This document shows, one piece after another, positions 39,269-50,731 of a DNA stretch of 64,000 nt. Every line of letters starts with the position of its first letter. The first letter of the stretch is position 1. Made by a program: the position numbers and the translations under genes. This stretch comes from Macrothele yani (taxonomy: Eukaryota > Arthropoda > Arachnida > Araneae > Macrothelidae): NCBI GenBank assembly GCA_039090855.1, contig CM077016.1:53803936-53867935 (forward strand). Reading direction: 5' to 3'. The notes beneath the pieces were generated by a model. That model did no database searches. It was not told the DNA's origin and saw nothing but the letters and a program-made list of their open reading frames with translations.

Positions 39269-39970
39269 TATGACTTTCAATTTGAAATCCGAAATATGTA
39301 ATGTCAACTATGAAAACACCGAATAAATATATCATGCGTGTTCGTCTAAGTTTGTTGACGTCTAAAATTGTTACGGTGGAATGTGTTCTGAATGCTGAAC
39401 CGTTATAGTTTAATGTGTTCTGAATGTTGAACAGTTTGGGAGGGAAGGGGTACGAAAGGGGCGGCTCAGGAGAAAGCCAGTGGGACTAGTGCCCATTATA
39501 GCCCTTTCGTCGCTTTGCAGCCAGTTAAATATCTTTAAAGCACTGAACCAGGGCCGTCTATAGAAATCCCAAGGTCATGGCATCAGTGAGATCAGTCCCC
39601 TCTTTTAGTGACGTCTCGCGGAAACGCAGGCTTCCGATTGGTGTCCAACGCTGTCGTGTATGACGTCAAACACGACACCGACATACCAGGCCATGTAAAA
39701 TGAGAGTGACTTCACCAACTGAGGGAACTCATCTCTCTATGTTATGCAGAGTGTGGAATTTGAAGTCCCTGGAATATAAGTCATTGAGTCATTGCCAAAT
39801 ACCCTGGTCACAGGAAGTTAGGAATATTGTGTGAAACGAACATCATGCGTATTCGTCTAAGTTTGTACCTGATTCATCTACCATGCATTGAAATAACATC
39901 AGTGAGGCTACGCAACACTACAGAGTGCGTTCAGAAAAACAATTTACCGTGCAATTTCTGCACACAACAA
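39269..39970. other. Unassigned stretch (unit 2)
   Basis: Counterpart of 20954-21690, lacking about 40 bases (after CTCTATGTTATG) that unit 1 has near 21430-21470. No gene is recognised. Confidence 0.4.
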
Positions 39971-39971
39971 A

Positions 39972-41082
39972 TTGGCACTTCAGTTAAGACAATGACAAAT
40001 TCGGAAAATGTCCGTACCTCGGGATTTCAGTGCCCGGTTACATAACATCTGTGTCGAAGAACGTCTTGACACGGACGAGGCACACTTGCAGTGGCATTAT
40101 TTATGTGTGTCTGGGACAGCTCGTCTCGTATTACAGGCGAAACTGTTACGGGGTTTTGCCAGTGCATTGGGTTATGGGACTTGGGTAACTAGGTGTCACT
40201 CTACAGCGTCCCAAATGTTCACATTAGGGTTAAGGTCAGTTGACCTCGGAAGCGTCTGTCACGATGCAAACCCATGTGTTTCCAAATCCTGATACACGCT
40301 CCAGCCACGGTGACTGGGTGCATTGTCATAGAGAAAACGGAATTACAAGTCTAATAGCAGCGTGAAATAGTGTCCCAATGGGAACTATGATCTTGTTTCG
40401 GAGCTCTGAGGCACGCATGTTGCCTTGAAAAACATACAAGGATGTTCGGCCATTAAATCACTCCTGCACTGACCAGAACTGACTGCGACTGGTAAGTATG
40501 GACGGACTACGCATATTGTGGTTGCATTAGTGTGCCGGATCTCATTCACACGTGTCCTTGTCGAAAATCAAGATAAATAGCGAAACGGGATTCGCCTGTG
40601 AAAAGTAAAAGGTGCCACTCTGTATTCCATGACATGTACAGTTGGACCAGGTACATCCTTAACGACGGTGAACTAATGTCAATGATACACATCTCAGCGG
40701 CCATCTTACTCTGGGTCTGTAATCGTGAAGACGGTTTCGTATCGTTTTGTATCATCGGAAGCCAAATCCGGGAATTACTTCTGGCAGCTTCTGGTGCTCG
40801 ATGACACCAGAAGCTTCCGGTGATACTAGGCCTTCTCCGAGCTCTTACTGTCACGTGGCGATTTTGCCTCCTGGTGGTTGTTCTCGGGCTACCACTCCTG
40901 AGTCAATCTGCAACATTTCCATGCCGTAGAAATCTTGTGTGTAGCCGACTTACTACGCATTACGAAACTCCTGAAGCAGCAGCTACAACGATCAGCCGTA
41001 CACCTAGCTGTAACATGCTAACATCCCTATTTCTCTTATCCATGGTTAAACGTCATCTGGAAGCCATTTCAGGCTAATCCCA
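39972..41082 (-). pseudogene. Tc1-B transposase pseudogene (unit 2)
   Basis: As in unit 1, with TVRARRRPSITGSF and WHLLLFTGESRFAIYLDFR on the minus strand; the first catalytic Asp is again Gly. The shared lesion shows decay before amplification. Confidence 0.6.
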
Positions 41083-41284
41083 CATTCAAAGTAATATATT
41101 TATCAAACTTCTCGACCAAGCTGTGAAACGCCATTTTTTCCACTTCACGCAGGGGTTCGCACCCCACGTGCTGTGTTATTGCGAAGCTAAATTGCATACG
41201 CCGTAGATACCCACGCTGAAAACCGACCTCCAGTAGTCAGTAAGTTCGCATATCACCACGTTTTACCTTGGAAACACATATCAT

Positions 41285-42660
41285 CATCATTGCCAACCAT
41301 TATCAATCCACTGCTGGACGGTCTACCCAAGTTTCCTCCACAACGATCTGTCTTGTGCCAGTCTCCCCCATGTCACTCCAGCATACTTTCGAATTTCATC
41401 CACCCATCTCCCATTCTTCTTCGTGGTCTTTTCCTGTCCCTTGGAATCCAATCTAAAATTTTGACTGTCCATCGATTGTCTGTCTTTCTGGCAGTATGTT
41501 CAGCCCATTGCCATTTCAGGGATTTTAGTTTGATGAATATATTACCTTGAATGTAACCTTAGTTTGATGAATATATTACCTTGAATGTGCGATTAGACAT
41601 TTCAGGCTAATCCCACATTCAAGGTAATATATTCCTCAAGTATGTCCAGCCATAGCCATTTGAGGGATTTAACTCTGATCATGATGTCTTCCACTCTTGT
41701 CATTTTTCGGATCCACGAGTTCTTCTTCTTATCTCTCCTGGTTACACCAAGCATGCACCTCTCCGTGCTTCTTTGACTTGTCTGCAGCCTTTGTATGTCT
41801 CTTTTAGTTAAGGTTCACGTCTCTGCGCCATACGTAAGCACTGGAAGGATGAATTGATCAAACACTTTTCTTTTAAGACATAAAGGCATATTGCTCTTGA
41901 AAATTATGCTGTTTCTTCCAAAAGCTCTCCAGGCAAGTTTTTCTTCATCAATGTGACCCTCACTTGATATCTGCTGTCCAAGATAAACGTACGTGTCTGT
42001 TATCTCCAACTTTTCTCCATCAATTGATAAATCTTCATTTCTTGATAAAGCATTGAACATCACTTTTGTCTTCTGAAAGTTCATTTTTAATCCCACTTCT
42101 TTACTCTTGTCAGCACGTTCCTGGATCATACTCTGCAGCTCTGATGGGGTAGTTGCAAAAATGACTATGTCATCAGCAAAACGAAGGTGGGCTAGATAAT
42201 CTCCATTAATCTTTATCCCTTTGTTTTCCCAGTTCAGTGATTGAAAGACATTTTCCAATGTGGCATTAAGAGCTTCGGAGATATGGTGCATTTTCATAGA
42301 TGTTATTAATAATATTAATATATGCATCTTCAATACCGCAGGATTTCAGAGCCATTGTAACTGCTGATGGTTTAACCGAATCAAAGGCTTTTTCATAATC
42401 GATAAAAGCCATGCACAATGGAAGTTCATATTCCCTCGCTCTTTCAATTAGTTCTGTCAGTACGTGGATATAATCTATTGTGCTGTAGCCACTCCTGAAT
42501 CCAGTTTGTTCTCTCGGTTGAGCCATGTCCAGTGTTACCTTCAAACGGTGTGAAAGAACTTTAGTGAAGATTTTATAAACCACTGATAGGAGGCTGATTG
42601 GTCTGTAGTTCCGGAGATCCTCAATGTCACCATTTTTATGTAGCAGGATCATTGTAGCGT

Positions 42661-42662
<2 letters not shown>
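41285..42662 (-). pseudogene. RTE-like RT, internally deleted (unit 2)
   Basis: Minus strand as in unit 1, from MILLHKNGDIEDLRNYRPIS to the C-terminal region. An ~80 bp deletion (CATATGGTG/CATTTTCATAG join near 42288) removes block B (RQGDTISPK) and shifts the frame, and a templated insertion (41525-41640) disrupts the C-terminal part. Block C LRFADDIVIFAT is intact. The shared TGA after YGAET is present. Confidence 0.88.
41525..41640. repeat. Templated inverted insertion (unit 2)
   Basis: Contains TTGATGAATATATTACCTTG twice and then TTTCAGGCTAATCCCACATT with CAAGGTAATATATTCCTCAA, the inverted match. The source is visible ~450 bp to the left, at about 41065-41105 (TTTCAGGCTAATCCCACATT). Shared with unit 3 (about 59582-59700), absent from unit 1. 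Confidence 0.8.

Positions 42663-42701
<39 letters not shown>
42663..42701. repeat. (AT)n microsatellite (unit 2)
   Basis: About 39 bases of alternating AT at the same position as in unit 1. Confidence 0.9.
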
Positions 42702-42702
<1 letters not shown>

Positions 42703-42731
42703 CAATGAAAGCAGATAACCATGATAGCACA

Positions 42732-42913
42732 TGTCCGCGTAGCGCAGTTGGGAGGGCGATTTACTCCGGAGTGAGGGTGACCCGGGTTCGATGCCTGGCG
42801 TAGACAAAGATAATGGAGAAATTTACTTCGTCGTAAGTTTCTATAAACCTTCAGCGCATTGGGTTTGGTGCTGCGAGGAACAGGTCACGCAACCAGAGGA
42901 GTGTGCGTGGGTT
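42732..42913 (+). mobile_element. SINE-C, tRNA-derived (unit 2)
   Basis: TGTCCGCGTAGCGCAGTTGG and GGGTTCGATGCC as in unit 1; practically identical. Confidence 0.6.
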
Positions 42914-45652
42914 ATTAGAATTGATTTTTGAAGTTACAAAGAAAGGGCTCAAGAACTAACTTATTTTCATTAGCGAAATAACATTTGCTGTAGAACTTTG
43001 ACTGTTATTAATTGCTATTGCCATATATTACCTTTTTCTGTTATTCAGTTCAGTTCAACATTATTATTCAGTTCAGTTCAATATGCGATTTTGAAGAATC
43101 TTCATTTAGACTAAATATTCTTTCATTAATTCAGTGAAGGATAACCTACGTAACTCAGCTTACCTGAAAAAACCCCAAGATAGCTGATCAAAGAGTCCTT
43201 CAGTTATTATTCCAAGGAATGAGTATAAAATGATTTCTATCTGAGCGTTTTATCATGAACATTTCGAGAAATGGAAAATACTATGTTGGAAAAAAATATA
43301 TAAATACCATATTGAAATCTGGAACCCCGAGTTAAGGCAAAAATTTGAGAATTAGCCGTTGAAACCTGAGTAGATTCAAAACTTTGAAGGCACTTTTTAG
43401 GTAAGGCGGGTTGAACATTTTTTGAGTGCTCAAATTCTTGGTTGGTCAATGATTACTGTATTTACTATTCTGTCATTTTAATCTTCAGCACAGTATTCCT
43501 CCCCATCTTAGGTAGTTTCCAGCTTTACGTCTTCAGCAAAACCTTATGGAGAAGTGGACCTAATATATATTTGCTTAACCTTTTAAAATAAAGAAATATA
43601 TATATCATCAAATGACCGAATATAAAGTAAAAAATGACCGTTTTGACTCATTCATTTGAGGATTAGTATTTTTCATGGAACACATGGTTTTTGTCATTTT
43701 TTGTCTGGTTACAGGTTAACTTAATTTGCTACGATGAAGGTACCAAATAAAATTAATCTCTAGATGACAACACCAAGGTAGAGTGCATCGGTCCGCACGG
43801 AATCTTATGTGATTTATAGTGAAACCAGTAACTTTCAAGCTCACAAACAAAATTAAAGAAAAATTTTCTTATGAGCTACGTTTCATCTGACACTTCCAGT
43901 GGTCGGTGACCCCTCAAACCGGAATTTCTTTAGGTTGCTTCGCTTCAGCGTAGCCCAGGAGTGAATAAGACACAATCTACATAGCCCAACGATTCAATGC
44001 ACAAAAGACACATGTTGACACCTAATCCTACATGTTAACTAGTACACACACAGTTAACATGTTGACACCTAATCCTACATGTTAACTAGTACACACACAG
44101 TTGATCTTCCAGCATAATGGTAAAAGAATCGTAGAGCTCATGAGGAAAACAGTTGTGGAACCTTTTCCTTTTTTCATGAGCTTTACAATTCCCAATGACT
44201 GATTCATGACGGCGCTACTGTGGGAACCATAATTCCACAAAATTAATTTGTCACCTTCGTCAGCTGAACGGCCCAGATCCTCATAGATTTCAATCTTTTA
44301 TATAAGATATCTATTCAGGTAGGCAGCACTGTGACACATATCGTAACCAGCAATGTTTTCAGAAAGTCTTTTTAGAAGGAAGTAGACGCTTCCTGCACGG
44401 CTTTGTTGCTACATCTAATCGAAAACAAATTGCGTGTTGCTTCTTAAAAATAGATGCACTAAAGTCCAGTAGTTATCATTAATGTTACAGCTTTTTCTGA
44501 TGTAAAATGTTTCCCTTCTTTTCTGAGAAATTAAAACTTTTACTAGTTACATTATTCTTAATGTTTTAAAATTCTGTTAGCATCTTCTAAGCTTATAGCT
44601 ACTGTCAGTAAAACCAGTTACAGCTGAAATTCCTGACGCATTCTTCTCGCTTTGAAGATTCACCAAATTTGCGTTTAGAAGTATAACTGACCTACTCAAA
44701 GTAATTATTTTTTGAAGAAGAATGAGGTCACATGCTTTGTAAAAACTACTTTCTACGATATTGACTGTAAATTTCTTGACCAGCGAATAATCGTTTAATT
44801 ACTACTTACTCATGTAAGGTTTTGTTCTCACTTCGGGGGTCATGCTTGGGTGAGATCTTGCAGTACACCCGAGATAAATTACCCTGAGAATATCTGTAAC
44901 TGACATAATATCGGTATTGGAACTAGCGTATATTATTTGGAACCCGTAAAAGCATAAACAATTTTTATGTATTGTAAGACTGGCTGATCGAGAGGTTATG
45001 AAAAAGGTGGTTATAAAATGTTTGATCCAGAGTGAGAAATCGAGAGGCTATAAAATAAGCTGACCAGACCGGTGATAGCTTATTTTATAACCTCTCGATT
45101 GTGTTACATGACAAACTAACGTAGTTTCGTGTCCCTCCCCTAAAACGATAATAAAAATGTCACGGTGTATTCCCCCTTGCCTCAAAAGCACACCTTCAGC
45201 AAACTAATAACAATGATGAAGATGCTTCAAAGCAAAAATCCTTGAGCAGCCCATTTATATACTAAACTAGAACACAAAGTCAATTGTTGCGCAACAATGA
45301 TTTGAAATTAGATTTCAACAATAATTTTGTGCTTGTGTTGTTTACCAGTGGTAATGGTTGCAATACTCCGTCTCCACTCTGCAACTAGGACACGGCGGAA
45401 ACAATTCCGCTGAACGGCCATGCCGTCCACCAAATACTTGTCTTACAAGAGACTAATGGGGAAGCTAAGGGATTCTGTATAGGAATATTGAAGTGCAGAA
45501 AATTCGTTTTTTTTTTTTCGATGCGTTCGCCACCCCTCAGCGATAGTACAGAAATTGGTCATCTGGTCTGACCGGTGATCATTTTCGAGAAACGGCCGCC
45601 ATCTTGAAATATTATGAATATATTGTAATTATTTTAAGTTAATGTAATATGG

Positions 45653-46257
45653 GTGTACTTACAGAATGATTTAAAATGGAATAAACATGTTGTTCTAATC
45701 TGCAATAAAGTTTCTAGAAATATTGGAATTGTTAGTCACATATTATGTAAACTTTCTATTAAAATTTTAATTCTATTATATTATACATTAGCTCAAACGC
45801 ATTTAATTTATTGTCTTTCATCGTGGGGACAAACAACAAAATAAAATTTTAAAAAACTACAAGTTCTACAAAATAAATATATCAGACTAATGGATCTTAA
45901 ATAAAATACTAACACTAACATGGCATGTCAAGCTGATCTTCACATTCATACGCACGTTAATCCCAATAAATATGGTGTATTAAATATTAAACAATTAACT
46001 ATAACCTTAGATTAAATATGTATAACAAAGAATAATATCAATTGTTTAATAATTGATATCCATAGTGTTACAAATAAATACGATACCAGAAAAAAATACT
46101 TTCTTATTAAAACACGTAAGCCAAAAACTGGATTAATTAAGCAAAGCATAAACTATCAGGGCCACTCTATTGGAATCCTTTAACTTCTGAAATAAATATA
46201 ATTAACAACTATAATTTATTTAAGAAGAAACTAAAAACTTACTTACTTGCACACTAA
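45653..46257 (+). pseudogene. LINE RT C-terminus in left arm (unit 2)
   Basis: VYLQNDLKWNKHVVLICNKV through CLSSWGQTTK, then a stop created by one base change (AAATAAAA). C-terminal part decayed as in unit 1. Confidence 0.75.
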
Positions 46258-46550
46258 TAATGTTATTGTTAAAAAAATGAGATGGGTGTAAACAACAAGC
46301 CCGAAAAGGGTGGGTGAATGTTGTAAAATGAGCATTGCCTGTTTCATCCTGATACTTCCGTTTTCTTTTCATGTCAATCGTTGGGCTCATTTGACTATTT
46401 GGCAATGACTTCGGAGTTTCAAGGCTAAGTCAGGTCACTATATAAACCTTTTCTTTGATTCTCCGTGATGTTTCTGTATTACTATATTAATATGTAAATA
46501 ATTGTATTAATTGTAATAATATTTCATGTAACAGCTAAAAATGATAAATA

Positions 46551-46823
46551 CACTGCTGGCCACCCAAAATGCAACACCAAGAAGGACACGAGATAGCAAA
46601 GCCAGACTTACTGGACACATAACAACAGATACAAAGATGAAACGATTGAGCTTACAGGCCCGTGCGACTTGCTGAACACGCAGACATCAATAGTTCGTGT
46701 GGCCCCCATGGCTTGCAATAACGGCCGCTACACGCCGCGGAATCGAACGAAAGAGGCTTTGGATGTGGGCTTGTGGTATGTCTGTCCAGGCTGCTTCCAC
46801 ACGTTGCCACAGTTCATCAGGCG
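46551..46823 (-). pseudogene. Tc1-C 3' piece, left of Transib (unit 2)
   Basis: Same as 28239-28511: TA, CACTGCTGGCCACCCAAAAT, then minus-strand coding for DELWQRVEAAWTDIPQAHIQ to AAVIASHGGHTNY, truncated by the Transib heptamer at 46824. Confidence 0.9.
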
Positions 46824-49752
46824 CACAGTGTTTCGAATCGCTGAAAACCCGGACAAAAATAATTTTTCGAACTTCATATTTTAAACACACAATTCGCTTA
46901 ATAATAATCCTCGGTAGTCATTCTGATAGGACTAAGTGGTTTTGAAAGTATATTCCAATGGTTCTGGTCAATACTTAAGTTCAAAAGTGCTGTAACTCTT
47001 CCTTGATTAATTTTGCAATTCTGTAGGTGATTTTGTTAACATTGTTTCTGACTGAACAATGCAAAATAAAATACTAAGTGTATTTTTTGTGAATCTGTTA
47101 TGGTTATATATATAGGGCACAATTACAAATTTTAGTGTTTTTTGTTTCTAAGTACTGATAAAAAATACAAATTTTAATGCCCGTATTTTGCGAAAAAAAA
47201 ATGTTTTTAGAGTTTTAAAAAAATGGCCAAACATGTCCACCGCGAAACTTACAAATGTATATTGGTAGATAATTATAAGTCTATCACTGAAGGTTTCATC
47301 TGCAACACCTTGCAATGCTGTGAACTATGACCTTTTGTTTGTGAAGCTTCCCTGTTATTTATGAGCAGCCAGCTGCTGACATCAGAAAGGTGTTCTCCCG
47401 CTAAACAACTCGCGGGCGCTGAGCACTTCCTGTAATTTATGTTTGTTTACTCAAGGAGCGGCTTGTCGGTGGTAAACCACAGACCCTTGATTTCTTCAGT
47501 TTCCAGAGGGCTGTTGTTTGTATCAGGTCAGTGAATAGTGTGTGACAATATAGTGTGTGTAAAAAAGGAATTTACATGTATGTTAGTCGGCGAGAACTTT
47601 ACGAGAAAATGAAAGAAAAGAATAATGAGACCAGTGTACTACAAGAAGAAAATGTTGTGCAATATGTGAAGAACAAATTTGAATTAAATTTGGACAGTCA
47701 GAGCACAAAATCTCTACACAGCGTAATAAGAATGAGCTTTTTTCTTAAATACTATCAGCGTTGGAAGAAATGTCACCGAACTGAAAGCATGTTTCTTCGT
47801 AAATATTCAGACTGGTTACAGCAAGAAATTGAATTACCATTTACAGACTTTCCTTCCACTTCTTCGGAAAAGCGTGGACGTCCTTCGAAAGTATTTCAGC
47901 AATTAAGTGAAAGAAGTAAGAGGCGGAAAACTCAATATCTGAGGGAGAATGTGGGTGCTGCGGAGCTTTCATATGCCACAGTGATGAATTTGAGGGCTGC
48001 AGGTGACGAAAATGCAGCAAAATTATTAAAGGAAGTGACCACATCAACACCTACCAGAGGTAAACAAATTCGTGACTCATGGTTGAGGAAAAGAAAACAA
48101 GATACGAAGCTCTCAGAAGAAGAAGCGTTATCTATGATAGTAAGTACACATTTATCAAAACATCAATATATGTCTATTACAAAAATGGCAATTAATCACA
48201 ATCATGACTTATATCCAAGTTATTATGCAATTCTGAAAGCAAAAGACGCAAGTTATCCGCACAATATAGTGTTAGTGATAGTGCATGTGAAGTGAAAGTT
48301 CAGAACTTATTGGACCATACTGCTGCCCGAATTTTGTCATTTCTACCTGAAAGTGTGCCGTCTAACAACGAAAAAACTTATATTTTACATTGTAAATGAG
48401 GTTTCGACGGTAGTGCTGGTCATTCCTAATACAAGCAGAAATGGGTTCAAAACGGCAGTAGTGATGAATATCTATTTATGACATCTATCGTTCCCTTACG
48501 AATGGTTGACTGTGAAACGGAAGATTCCGTATGGAAAATGAACGACCATCATCAACCCGTTTTTGTAGGCCTATTCGTCTCTAGTGGCTTCATAAAACCC
48601 CTGCAGTTGCCCAAGCAGAAAGAGAATATATGAACGAACAAATTAAAAATTTACAGCCATTAAGAAGTGACAACATTACAGTACAGTATTCTCTCATATT
48701 GTCAATGATTGATGGGAAAATATGTAATGCTCTGACCCAGTCATCAAGCATGAAATGTTACATATGTGGCGCGAAAGTGTCGGACTTGAACAAGTTAGAT
48801 TACGTTACAGAAGTGCCAGAGGATACCTCTTCCTTTGAGTTTGGACTGTCTATTCTTCCTGCCTATATACGCTTTTTTGAGTGTATTCTGGATATCTCTT
48901 ACCGCTTAGATTTTAAGAAATGGAAAGCGAGTAAGAAAGATGAAACCCGTGAGCTTCTGGAAAAAAGGAAATGAATTGTCCAAGATTCCTTCAGGAATAG
49001 ACTAGGACTTATTGCAGATGTCCCAAAACCAGGCTGTGGAAACACGAATGACTGCAATACCGCCAGAAGATTCTTTACAAATCCCGAAATAAGTTCCGAA
49101 GTGAGTTGAGTAGACCAAAATTTGATCTCTCGTTTTGGAAATATTCTGACAGCAATTTCATGCTGCCACGAAATAAATGCAACAAAATTTAATGTGTACT
49201 GCATGGAAACAGCACAGTTATTCGTGAGATTGTATCCCTGGTACTATATGCCACCCACGGTACATACAATTCTTGTTCATGGATCCGTAATTGTGCAGGC
49301 AGCGATTTTACCGATTGGAGAGCTTTCAGAAGAAGCCATTGAGTGTAGAAACAAAAATGTAAGAAAATTTCGAAAAAGCTTTACCCGAAAATTTTCACGA
49401 CAAGACAGCAATTTGGACCTCTTTCGCAGGTTAATGGTGACTTCTGACCCATTAATTTCCAGCTTGGGAGGACTACCAAAAAAAAAAAAAAAAAATAAAA
49501 CTACCTTCGGAAGTGCTATCTATTGGTAATATCCAATGAAGAGGAGGAATGGGAAGAAGACGACGAATGTGAAACATCTGCTTCAGAAGACGAATGGCCG
49601 GCTGGATATCTGGACCCTTCTTACAGTACTGTGAGTAATTATAATTCATTAAAACACTTAAATAAGCGAATATTTAGTTATCCCACTACAGATTTTTTCG
49701 TTTAAGACGTACAAATATTTTTGTCCGCCTTTTTCCTATCCAGACCACTGTG
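46824..49752 (+). mobile_element. Transib element with RSS-like ends (unit 2)
   Basis: Ends CACAGTGTTTCGAATCGCTG and, inward from the right, CACAGTGGTCTGGATAGGAA. ACAAAAATA begins 22 bases after the left heptamer and 21 after the right one. Flanks AGGCG and CGACG are those of unit 1, so the junctions predate amplification. Confidence 0.92.
47576..49705 (+). pseudogene. Transib transposase pseudogene (unit 2)
   Basis: The N-terminal ~240 residues are one open frame here (MYVSRRELYEKMKEKNNETS, MSFFLKYYQRWKKCHRTESM, KRGRPSKVFQQLSERSKRRK), because the 1-base loss of unit 1 is absent. The TGA/TAA pair around GFDGSAGHS, the frame shift before MNEQIKNLQP and the TGA after SEVS are shared with unit 1. 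A private stop occurs at LLEKRK (48972), and an A-run (GLPKKKKK, 49478-49494) has expanded and shifted the frame. Catalytic-position motifs MIDGK, CYICGAK, VHTILVHG and AIECRNKN are retained. Confidence 0.92.
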
Positions 49753-50731
49753 CGACGTCAGCGTTCGCCTCAGCCGTGGCACACGACCGATCCGAAGTAC
49801 CGGCATGTTGTGCAGCGGGCATTGACGGCTCACACCGCCACATCACGAACGTTAGCGCAGGAATTAGGGTGTGTTGCGCAACAACCTGTGTCAGCACGTA
49901 CCGTTCGACGTCGTCTGCAGGAGCGGGGACTTGTCGCACGGCGCCCATTGCTCCGATTACTATTGATGTTACACCACCGGCGAGTGCGGCAGCAGTGGGC
50001 AGTTGAACGCCACTGCTGGACTACGGAATGGCACGACATTGTCTTCTCCGACGAATCCCGCTTCTGCCTGCAACACAACGATGGTCGGATCCGCGTGTGG
50101 CGGCACCGCGGCGAGAGACTGTATGACGCCTGCATTACGCATCGCCATACCGGTCCGTCGCCTGGCATTATGGTTTGGGGTGCAATTGGATGTGACACTT
50201 GCCCCCCTCTGGTACGCATCGCCGGTAAATTCAGCAGCCACCGCTACATCTCTGACGTTTTGGAGTCTGTAGTCCTCCCTTACTTGCAGGACCTGCCAGT
50301 GGCCACGTTTCAACAGGACAATGCGCGCTCGCACGTTACACGCATCGTGCAACAATTCTTCACTGCCCACCAGGTGTCACTGCTGCCGTGGCCCGCCTAT
50401 TCTCCTGATATGTCGCTGGTCGGCAGCCGAGTGGCCCGGCAAGCGCCACCCGCGGCTACGCCTGATGAACTGTGGCAACGTGTGGAAGCAGCGTCTACCG
50501 ACATACCCCAAGCCGACATCCAAAGCCTCTTTCGTTCGATTCCGCGGCGTGTAGCGGCCGTTATTGCCAGCCATGGGGGCCATACGAACTATTGATGTCT
50601 GCGTGTTCCGCAAGTCGCACTGGCCTGTAAGCTCAATCGTTTCATCTTTGTATCTGTTGTTATGTGTCCAGTAAATCTGGCTTTGCTATCTCGTGTCCTT
50701 TTTGGTGTTGCATTTTGGGTGGCCAGCAGTG
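49753..50731 (+). pseudogene. Tc1-C transposase, open but lacking catalytic Glu (unit 2)
   Basis: An uninterrupted frame of 280 codons runs from the Transib junction to 50595. Its apparent GTG start at 49750 lies in the Transib heptamer, so there is no genuine start and the N-terminal HTH is missing. Motifs: DIVFSDESRFCLQHNDGRIR (first Asp), ATFQQDNARSHVTRIVQQFF (second Asp) and PAYSPDMSLVGSRVARQAPP, where the family has S-P-D-M-S-P-I-E-x-x-W-D. A nine-residue-scale in-frame deletion removed the catalytic Glu. Ends SHGGHTNY; TIR complement and TA follow at 50731. Cannot be active. Confidence 0.9.

Larger units (their letters stand above)
43010..46823. repeat. Palindrome left arm (unit 2)
   Basis: Inverted relative to about 50459-54015. 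Includes the 47 bp tandem duplication (about 44010-44105), the left-only hairpin (about 45030-45100, now with a perfect TCGAGAGG/CCTCTCGA end pairing) and the LINE fragment. Confidence 0.85.

Noticed and set aside
49750..50595. A complete 281-residue transposase gene
   Set aside because: Its GTG 'start' is inside the Transib terminal heptamer, the HTH is missing and the catalytic Glu is deleted; it is a truncated pseudogene.
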